Shown here: positions 58,033 through 64,000 of the stretch, piece by piece | Layout of the letters: every line of letters starts with the position of its first letter | How positions within the stretch are numbered: the stretch's first letter is position 1 | DNA from: Asanoa siamensis | GTDB lineage: Bacteria > Actinomycetota > Actinomycetes > Mycobacteriales > Micromonosporaceae | DNA: 64,000 nucleotides | Direction: 5' to 3' | NCBI RefSeq assembly: GCF_016862555.1 | Contig: NZ_BONE01000041.1 | Location: 1-64,000, forward strand | Translations under genes and position numbers: made by a program | Notes under the pieces: generated by a model | The model's input: only the letters and a program-made list of their open reading frames with translations | Told to the model about the DNA's origin: nothing | Databases searched by the model: none

Positions 58033-59453
58033 CGGTGCCGTTCATCAACGTCATCCGGGGCCAGGAGATCCCGGAAGCGCCGCTGAACGTCCGCACACCC
58101 GTCGTGCGGATACCGATCTGGATGGCCGTGGCCTGGTGGTGCCTACGCGGACTCGGCCGGCTCGTACGCGGCTACATCCGCCACTGGTGGCTCACCCTGC
58201 CGCTGACCGGACTCGGCTGGCTCTACCTCGAGCACGGTGCGTTCACCCTCGCCACCGTCGTCGTCGCCGTGGCCCTGGTCGCGACGGTGTGGGCGCTCTC
58301 GCACCGCCCGTCGTGGCTGCGGCTCGGGTGGTGGCCGGTCAAGGCGCGGATCCGGCTGTGGCAGTACCGGCGGGTCTGGCATCCGGCCATGGCCACCGCC
58401 CGGCTCGCGGTCACCTGGGACACCCACACCGTCCTACCCATCCTCAAGAAGGTCCGGTGCGGGGCTGGCATCGACGAAGTCACCGTGCGGATCGTGTCCG
58501 GGCAGACCCCCGACGACTTCGCGCTCGCCTCGGAACGACTCGCGCACACCTTCGGCGTCCGCCAGGTCAAGGTCACACCCGGCCGGCGACCGGACACCAT
58601 CACCCTCACGCTGCTACGCGGTGACCCGCTCGCGACGCTGGTCGAGCCGCTGCCGGTGCCGTTCGTCCCCGACTTCACGGCGCTGCCACTCGGCCGGCGT
58701 GAAGACGGGCGCCCGTTGACGCTCAGGCTGTTCGGGACACAGATCCTCGTCGCCGGTGCCACCGACGCCGGGAAAGGCTCGGTCATCTGGTCGACCGTCC
58801 GCGCGGTCGCCGGTGGGATCCGGGCCGGGCTGGTCGAGGTGTGGGCCTTCGACCCCAAAGGCGGCATGGAGCTCGCGATCGGCCGGCCGCTGTTCGCCCG
58901 GTTCGCGTGCGACGACTACACGGCCATGGCCGACATGCTCGAAGAGGCCGTAGCCACCATGCGCCGACGCACCGGCCGGCTTCGCGGACTCACCCGCCAG
59001 CACATCCCCACCGTCGACGAGCCGCTGATCCTCATCATCGTCGACGAGCTGGCCGCGCTGACCGCCTACCTGACCGACCGCCAACTCAAGGAACGGATCA
59101 AGAACGCGCTCGGCGTGCTCCTCTCCCAAGGCCGCGCCGTCGGCGTCCACGTCCTCGCCTGCCTGCAAGACCCGCGCAAAGAGGTCCTGCCGTTCCGCAA
59201 CCTGTTCCCGACCCGCATCGCGCTGCGCCTGGCTGAGGACAAGGAAGTAGACCTCGTCCTCAACGACGGCAGCCGCGACCGCGGTGCACTCTGCGACCAG
59301 ATCCCCAAGAGCCTGCCCGGCGTCGCCTACCTGCTCCTCGACGGCGACCCCACCCCGATGCGGGTCCGGTTCTCCTACCTCTCCGACGCCGACATCCGAG
59401 CCATGGCAACGGAATACGGCCGCCTGCGCCTCACCGAAGGGAGTGCCGCATGA
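58029..59453 (+). CDS. tra: FtsK/SpoIIIE-type conjugative DNA translocase (Tra)
   Basis: 474 aa. Two membrane segments near the N-terminus (IPIWMAVAWWCLRGLGRLV and WLTLPLTGLGWLYLEHGAFTL to VVAVALVATVWAL). The ATPase has Walker A VAGATDAGKGSVIW, the linker VWAFDPKGGMELAIG, Walker B LILIIVDELAALTAYL and sensor-like SQGRAVGVHVLACLQDP. It pumps double-stranded DNA between mycelial cells, the hallmark of actinomycete integrative elements. GTG 58029 or the GTG two codons later. Its stop overlaps the spd gene (ATGA). Confidence 0.93.
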   Translation: MTVPFINVIRGQEIPEAPLNVRTPVVRIPIWMAVAWWCLRGLGRLVRGYIRHWWLTLPLTGLGWLYLEHGAFTLATVVVAVALVATVWALSHRPSWLRLGWWPVKARIRLWQYRRVWHPAMATARLAVTWDTHTVLPILKKVRCGAGIDEVTVRIVSGQTPDDFALASERLAHTFGVRQVKVTPGRRPDTITLTLLRGDPLATLVEPLPVPFVPDFTALPLGRREDGRPLTLRLFGTQILVAGATDAGKGSVIWSTVRAVAGGIRAGLVEVWAFDPKGGMELAIGRPLFARFACDDYTAMADMLEEAVATMRRRTGRLRGLTRQHIPTVDEPLILIIVDELAALTAYLTDRQLKERIKNALGVLLSQGRAVGVHVLACLQDPRKEVLPFRNLFPTRIALRLAEDKEVDLVLNDGSRDRGALCDQIPKSLPGVAYLLLDGDPTPMRVRFSYLSDADIRAMATEYGRLRLTEGSAA

Positions 59454-59977
59454 CCACCCACACCGCCCGTCTGGAAGGGGCAGCCCTGGTCGCCATCCTC
59501 CTCGTCGTCGCCACCTTCGCCGGCGCCGCGTCCTTCACCCACGTCAAAGACTGGACCCTGGCCAACTCACTGCCCGGGACCGGCGAATGGTTCGGCTGGG
59601 CCAACGCCGTCATCAGCGAACTCCTCCCCACCGCAGCAGCCCTCGACATCCGCCGACGCCGACGCACCGGCCAACCCATCGCCTACCCAGCAGCCGTCCT
59701 CGCAGGTGCCGTGGCGCTGTCCCTGGCCGCACAACTCGCCGTAGCCAAATCCGGCCCGTCCGGCTGGCTGCTCTCCGCCGTCCCCGCTTTGGCGTTCCTC
59801 GCGCTGACCAAACTCGTCCTGACCACCAACCCACCGCAACCCGCCCAGACGGTGGCGGCACCACCCGTCGCGGTCGACGACGACCAGGGCGAGACGCACG
59901 CGCGGCCCACCGCGTTGGTGCCACTGCGCCCGGACGCGTTCACCCGCGCCAACGACGACCGGCTGGTGAGCCGATGA
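59450..59977 (+). CDS. SpdA-like DUF2637 membrane protein (transfer spread)
   Basis: 175 aa with four membrane segments. It opens RLEGAALVAILLVVATFAGA and contains WFGWANAVISELLPTAAALD, LAGAVALSLAAQLAVA and LLSAVPALAFLALTKLVL, then a disordered Pro/Asp tail. DUF2637 proteins of actinomycete elements help spread of the element within the mycelium. Overlaps both tra and rep genes (ATGA on each side). Confidence 0.85.
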   Translation: MTTHTARLEGAALVAILLVVATFAGAASFTHVKDWTLANSLPGTGEWFGWANAVISELLPTAAALDIRRRRRTGQPIAYPAAVLAGAVALSLAAQLAVAKSGPSGWLLSAVPALAFLALTKLVLTTNPPQPAQTVAAPPVAVDDDQGETHARPTALVPLRPDAFTRANDDRLVSR

Positions 59978-61746
59978 CATCACCCGCGACAGTCATCGAG
60001 GCCCGGCCCGGCTCACGGGCCGCCCGGATGGCTCTGCCCCGAGCGATCGACGCACTCAAGCAACTCGCCAACGAGTACGGCGTCTGCGCCCGACCTGTGC
60101 TGCTCCGGCGAACCGACCTCAGCACCGGGCAGACCGAGGTCATCGACCTGCCCTGCGGCGCCACCCGCGACGACAAATGTCCGGCCTGCGCGAAACGCGC
60201 GAAGCGGCTGCGGCAGGTCCAGATCCGGGAAGGCTGGCACCGCGCCGACGAACCCACTCCGCCGCCCGACGACGCCACCGACGCGCAACGCGCGCTCATC
60301 CAACTGCGCGCGCACTACGAACTCGGCCGCGCCCAAGCCGAACTCGCCTGCCAATGGGACCAGGTCGCCGACCTGGACGACGCGATCGCCGAGGTGGAAG
60401 AGGTCATCTCCGCTGAGGGCCTGCGCGGGCGGATCGCGCCGCCCCACACCAACCACGACCAGGGCGACGAGCTTGAAGGCCGAGCGCGGCGGATCCGGTC
60501 GACCAGGCGCCGCCAGGACGTCCCCGACCTACCGCGCCGACGCGTCGAGCCGCGCACCGTCGGCCGTGTCTACACCGCCCCCGACGGCGCCACCTACCAG
60601 CCCTCGATGTGGCTGACGCTGACCCTGGACTCATACGGCCCGGTCCACGGCGTCCGGCGCTCGGCCGGCGGCAAACCGATCCCGTGCGCGTGCAAGCGCA
60701 TGCACGCCGACGACGACCCGGTCATCGGCACCCCGGTCGACCCGGCCGGCTACGACTACCACCGCGCCGCCTGGGACGCCGTGCACTTCCCCCGCCTCCT
60801 CGACCGGTTCTGGCAAAACCTACGCCGCGCGGAAGGATGGAACGTCCAGTACGCCGGATGCGTAGAGCCGCAACGCCGACTCGCCCCACACGCGCACTTC
60901 GCGATCCGCGGCACCATCAGCCGCGCCATGCTGCTCAAGGTCGCCTCCGCGACCTACCACCAGGTTTGGTGGCCACCAGCGGAAACGCTCGTCTACCACC
61001 CCGACAACCCGCCACGCTGGAACGGGACAGCATGGGTCGACCCAGACACCAACACGCCGCTACTGACCTGGGCACAAGCGCTCGACGCCCTCGACGACGA
61101 CGCCAACTCCCGGCCGGCGCACGTCATCGGCTTCGGCGACCAGGTCAAGGCCAAAGGCGTCGAGAGCGGGACCCGCGACGCCGAGAAGACCATCGGCTAC
61201 ATCACGAAGTACATCACCAAGAGCGCCGCCGACTGCCACCTCGAAACCACCCACGCCCAACGCGCTCACGCCGACCGGCTCTGGCGACAGCTCCGCGTCA
61301 CCCCGTGCTCGGACCGGTGCGCCAACTGGCTCCTCTACGGCGTCCAGCCGAACAAGGCGCACGACAAGCTCCGACCCGGGAACTGCAAGGGAAAGGTTCA
61401 CCAACGGTCCACATTGGGCATCGGTGGCCGGCGCATCCTCGTGTCCCGCGACTGGTCCGGCAAGACCCTCGCCGACCACCGTGCCGACGCGCACGCCTGG
61501 GTCAAAGCGCTCCTCGGCATCACCACCGACTCGGCAACCGCCGAACCGGTCGACGCCGTGGCCGGGGAACCGACTCCTGTGGCGTGGGAGCTGGCAAGAC
61601 CAGACGACCCGGACGTGCCACCCGCCGAGCACCGGCTCCTACGCGCCGTCTCCCAACGGATCCAACGAAGACAACAACTCGACGAGGCTCGGCGACGCAC
61701 CTCGGACCCGCCGGAATCGGGGCGGGCGGTGATGACTGATGGCTGA
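59974..61746 (+). CDS. repSA: RepSA-like rolling-circle replication initiator
   Basis: 590 aa. Cys pairs KCPACAKR near residue 70 suggest a zinc ribbon. The central region has AHFAIRGTISRAMLL with PHAHF (the HxH metal motif of HUH-type initiators), and further on KTIGYITKYITKSAAD, the Tyr-containing signature of RepSA-type proteins, followed by CSDRCANWLLYGV. It nicks the plus origin so the excised element can replicate. Coupled upstream to spd and overlapping xis by 8 nt. No origin motif identified with confidence. Confidence 0.9.
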   Translation: MTSPATVIEARPGSRAARMALPRAIDALKQLANEYGVCARPVLLRRTDLSTGQTEVIDLPCGATRDDKCPACAKRAKRLRQVQIREGWHRADEPTPPPDDATDAQRALIQLRAHYELGRAQAELACQWDQVADLDDAIAEVEEVISAEGLRGRIAPPHTNHDQGDELEGRARRIRSTRRRQDVPDLPRRRVEPRTVGRVYTAPDGATYQPSMWLTLTLDSYGPVHGVRRSAGGKPIPCACKRMHADDDPVIGTPVDPAGYDYHRAAWDAVHFPRLLDRFWQNLRRAEGWNVQYAGCVEPQRRLAPHAHFAIRGTISRAMLLKVASATYHQVWWPPAETLVYHPDNPPRWNGTAWVDPDTNTPLLTWAQALDALDDDANSRPAHVIGFGDQVKAKGVESGTRDAEKTIGYITKYITKSAADCHLETTHAQRAHADRLWRQLRVTPCSDRCANWLLYGVQPNKAHDKLRPGNCKGKVHQRSTLGIGGRRILVSRDWSGKTLADHRADAHAWVKALLGITTDSATAEPVDAVAGEPTPVAWELARPDDPDVPPAEHRLLRAVSQRIQRRQQLDEARRRTSDPPESGRAVMTDG

Positions 61747-61945
61747 GCGCTACTTGTCGGTCGCCGAGGTGGCGGACCGCCTGGGAACGACAGAGCGGTT
61801 CCCGCGACGGCTCATCGAGGAACGCCGGATCGAGTTCAAGCGCTTCGGGCGGCATGTCCGCATCGCCGAGAGCGTGCTGAACGCCTACATCGACTCGTGC
61901 ACCGTGGCGCCGCGCCGCGCTGGATATGGGTGGAGGGCCGCGTAG
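61739..61945 (+). CDS. xis: Excisionase (MerR/BldC-like helix-turn-helix)
   Basis: 68 aa: YLSVAEVADRLGTTERFPRRLIEERRIEFKRFGRHVRIAES, a compact winged-helix of the Xis/AlpA class. It bends DNA at att sites and favours excision by the integrase. Starts inside the end of rep (8-nt overlap) and its TAG overlaps the GTG of the integrase gene by one base. Confidence 0.88.
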   Translation: MAERYLSVAEVADRLGTTERFPRRLIEERRIEFKRFGRHVRIAESVLNAYIDSCTVAPRRAGYGWRAA

Positions 61946-63075
61946 TGGGCGGGAACGACAAGGGATCGCGCCGCCGGTTCGGAAGCGTTCGGCAACTGCC
62001 TTCCAGCAAGTGGCAGGCGCGCTACACAGACCCGAACGGAGAGCCCCGCAAGGCCCCGGACTTGTTCGCGACGAAGCGGGGCGCCGAACGCTGGCTGGTC
62101 GAGACCGAGGCCGAGATCCTTCGCGGCGAATGGCTCGATCCGGACGCGGGCAAGATCCCTCTCGGCGACTATCTTGACCAGTGGATCAAGGAACGCGACC
62201 TCAAGGCACGCACTCGTGAGGAGTACGAGCGGATCGCCCGCCTGCACATCCGCCCGCAACTCGGCAAGCGCCCGCTGAACGAGGTCACGTCGGCGGTGAT
62301 CCGGACGTGGCGGTCGGACCGGTTGGCCGCAGGCGTCGGACGGTCGACGGTCGCGAAGGCGTACCGGATCTTGCACGCGGTGTTCGGGACCGCTGCCGAC
62401 GACGAGCCTCCGCTCATCCGCCGTAACCCCTGTCGGCTGAAAGGCGCCGGCTCTGACAAGTCAGACGAACGACCGACCGCCACTCTCGACCAGGTCCTCG
62501 CGCTCGCCGACGCGATCCAACCTCGCTATCGGCTCCTCGTGCTCTTGGCCGCGTTCGCACAGTTGCGGTTCGGCGAGCTCGTCGCCTTGCGCCGGCGCAA
62601 CATCGATCTTGCTCGGATGGAACTTCGCGTTCAGCGGGCGACTGCGGAGATGGAGGACGGAACCCAGCTCGACGACGACCCGAAGTCGGAGGCGGGCAAG
62701 CGGCCGATCACCCTCCCGCGCGCACTCCGCGTCGACATCGAGGCTCATCTCCACAATTACGTGGGCGCCAGTGACGACGCTCGGCTCTTCATCGGCCCGC
62801 AGGGCGGCATCCCGCGCCGCCGGAACTTCAACCGTGTCTGGAAGCGGGCCATGTGCGACGCAGGCGTACCGGCCGGAGCCGATCTTCATCTTCATGATCT
62901 CCGGCACACCGGCAGCACGTGGTCCGCTCAGAGCGGCGCGACCCTCAAGGAGGTGATGGCGCGAATCGGGCACTCGTCGCCACGCGCAGCGATGATCTAC
63001 CAGCATGCGACCCGCGACCGGGACCAAGCGATCGCGGACGCCCTGGATGCCTTGATCACCGAACGCAGACCCTAG
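61945..63075 (+). CDS. int: Tyrosine site-specific integrase
   Basis: 376 aa from GTG 61945. An AP2-like arm-binding N-terminus (RRRFGSVRQLPSSKWQARYT) and SAM-like core-binding domain (YLDQWIKERDLKARTREEYE) lead to the catalytic domain: Arg in FAQLRFGELVALRR, HDLRHTGSTW (HxxR), IGHSSPRAAMIYQHA with the nucleophile Tyr. It should recombine the element's attP with a tRNA site; tRNA-Ala(GGC) is proposed from the fragment at 50647-50688. Confidence 0.93.
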   Translation: MGGNDKGSRRRFGSVRQLPSSKWQARYTDPNGEPRKAPDLFATKRGAERWLVETEAEILRGEWLDPDAGKIPLGDYLDQWIKERDLKARTREEYERIARLHIRPQLGKRPLNEVTSAVIRTWRSDRLAAGVGRSTVAKAYRILHAVFGTAADDEPPLIRRNPCRLKGAGSDKSDERPTATLDQVLALADAIQPRYRLLVLLAAFAQLRFGELVALRRRNIDLARMELRVQRATAEMEDGTQLDDDPKSEAGKRPITLPRALRVDIEAHLHNYVGASDDARLFIGPQGGIPRRRNFNRVWKRAMCDAGVPAGADLHLHDLRHTGSTWSAQSGATLKEVMARIGHSSPRAAMIYQHATRDRDQAIADALDALITERRP

Positions 63076-63076
63076 G

Positions 63077-63105
63077 TTGAGTTCCAGCGAGCCCCTTGCT
63101 AGAGT
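63077..63105 (+). promoter_or_regulatory. Promoter of the PadR gene inside a direct repeat
   Basis: -35-like TTGAGT (63077-63082), 17-bp spacer, -10-like TAGAGT (63100-63105), placing transcription start at the ATG 63112 (leaderless). Both elements overlap copies of GAGTTCCAGC (63079-63088, 63102-63111), 23 bp apart, a likely PadR autoregulatory site. Confidence 0.6.
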
Positions 63106-63111
63106 TCCAGC

Positions 63112-63453
63112 ATGGTAAACGCGAGTGGACCGAAGATGACCATGCCAACGCTGTCGGTCCTGCGCGCCCTGTTGGATGACCCCTCCCGTGAAATGTACGG
63201 AACTGAGATCTGCGCGGAGGCGGGGTTGGCGAGTGGGACCATTCACCCGATCTTGGCTCGACTCGAAGGAATGGGGTGGCTCGTAAGTCGTTGGGAAGAC
63301 GTGGACCCTCGTACTGAGGGGCGGCCGCGGAGGCGTTATTACAGGCTAAGCGGCTCGGGGGTAGCACAGGCGCGTGACGCGGTGATTCGTGCAGATGCTC
63401 GGCGGGCACAGATTCAGCGCGGTTTTCCAAAGTTGGCCGGAGGATCGATTTAG
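63112..63453 (+). CDS. PadR-family transcriptional regulator
   Basis: 113 aa. PadR winged helix: LSVLRALLDDPSREMYGTEI, AEAGLASGTIHPILARLEGM, WLVSRWE and the wing GRPRRRYYRLSGSG. No Shine-Dalgarno; the promoter geometry puts the transcript start on the ATG. It lies next to the integrase and directly before an unfinished gene (TAG then TTG), which it probably controls. Confidence 0.9.
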   Translation: MVNASGPKMTMPTLSVLRALLDDPSREMYGTEICAEAGLASGTIHPILARLEGMGWLVSRWEDVDPRTEGRPRRRYYRLSGSGVAQARDAVIRADARRAQIQRGFPKLAGGSI

Positions 63454-64000
63454 TTGAAAGCTGGGGAGGTCGGCTACGAAGACGTAGCCGACGCGTTGGT
63501 ACGTGCGCGGGGCGTTGCTGCGGGACTTCCGTTGAGCTATCGCCCCGCGCACGCAGCCGACCTATCGCGGACGCTCGACCGGATTGGTGCGCTAAGCGAG
63601 GAGTTGGTTGTAACTCGGCAATGCCTCGCGGGGCTGTCCGACTGGGAACTGAACAGGCTCGTCCCAGCAAGCCTGAAGCAGGCTATAAAGCTGAGGGAGT
63701 CAGTTGATCGTTCTCTCGGGCGCACTATCAGCAAAGGTCCAGGAGCCACCTCAGTCCTGGACGCGGAGTGTGAGTACTTACAAGCGATTTTGTCGAGGGC
63801 GCTGGAAAGGGCTAATGATCTGGTGGAGGGGAGGTCGTTTGTAAGTCTTCGCGAGCTCGCGGGAGAATCGGGATCCATCTCTTTAACGCTCGTCAGACTT
63901 ACGGCTCAATCGATGCCGCTCCTTTTTCAGGGAAGATATCGGGATGAGTTCACGGCTGAACTCCTTGAGCAACAGTCGGAACGTGACCGTTTGCGCTACG
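63454..64000 (+). CDS. Partial gene of unknown function coupled to PadR (runs off the window)
   Basis: Open frame of 182 codons from a TTG at 63454 directly after the PadR stop, with GGAGG 10 nt upstream. It reads LKAGEVGYEDVADALVRARG and continues LSYRPAHAADLSRTLDRIGA, SLKQAIKLRESVDRSLGRTI, and LVRLTAQSMPLLFQGRYRDE to the window end with no stop. Helical, soluble, not recognised. Codon use is AT-richer than the chromosome, as in other cargo. The ending lies outside the window, so completeness cannot be judged. Confidence 0.65.
   Translation, partial: MKAGEVGYEDVADALVRARGVAAGLPLSYRPAHAADLSRTLDRIGALSEELVVTRQCLAGLSDWELNRLVPASLKQAIKLRESVDRSLGRTISKGPGATSVLDAECEYLQAILSRALERANDLVEGRSFVSLRELAGESGSISLTLVRLTAQSMPLLFQGRYRDEFTAELLEQQSERDRLRY

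Noticed and set aside
59284-59973. Upstream extension of the rep frame to 59284
   Set aside because: Overlaps tra and spd in another frame; ATG 59974 has the usual ATGA coupling.

Overview
This is a GC-rich actinobacterial window. It uses GTG starts heavily, has many 4-nt ATGA/GTGA gene overlaps, and carries an IdeR/DtxR-type iron box. The FxsB-type peptide-maturation locus, CU044_5270-type sigma partner and AfsR/SARP regulator fit the Micromonosporaceae or a close relative; that placement is inference from gene content. Everything here was read by eye, with no database or alignment search.

Layout. (1) 0-8.2 kb: an envelope or sugar cluster made of a GT2 glycosyltransferase, a TIGR04282-type transferase, a methyltransferase, a polytopic GT-C-like protein, an NAD-dependent epimerase and a membrane molybdopterin oxidoreductase, with its own two-component system. 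The same 17-bp direct-repeat site lies in both divergent promoters. (2) 8.2-18.2 kb: ordinary accessory genes: a small HExxH protein with a zinc-ribbon partner, a secreted glucuronoyl esterase with CBM2, an ABC-2 exporter whose ATPase gene is frameshifted, a MerR-controlled arsenite/metal efflux unit, and an iron-regulated heme oxygenase operon. (3) 18.6-27.6 kb: a RiPP locus of the FxsB/HExxH class. It has two NB-ARC/TPR proteins, a radical SAM/SPASM maturase, a HExxH-type peptide hydroxylase and two short precursor genes. The precursors end in a shared YAAH core instead of the usual FxSxx terminus; this is the most interesting system here. (4) 27.6-36 kb: an AfsR-like regulator, a DrrAB-like exporter, an epoxide hydrolase, a GyrI-like protein and a DUF899 protein. 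(5) 36-48.4 kb: two ECF sigma units (one with a subtilisin-like protease, one with a membrane beta-propeller protein), a live arsM/arsR pair, and decayed ars genes (ArsR-ArsC fusions, aquaporin).

(6) 48.7-64 kb: lower-GC, horizontally acquired DNA. A stand-alone TIR protein precedes a 42-nt 3' fragment of tRNA-Ala(GGC), which looks like one attachment site of an integrative element. Inside are a two-gene cargo unit of unknown function, then an AICE (pSAM2-like) backbone: two GntR regulators with repeated CTTGACTAGCCAAG-like operators, small zinc-ribbon genes, FtsK-type Tra, SpdA-like DUF2637 protein, RepSA-like initiator, excisionase, tyrosine integrase, and a PadR regulator with an unfinished partner. 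The right end of the element lies beyond the window.
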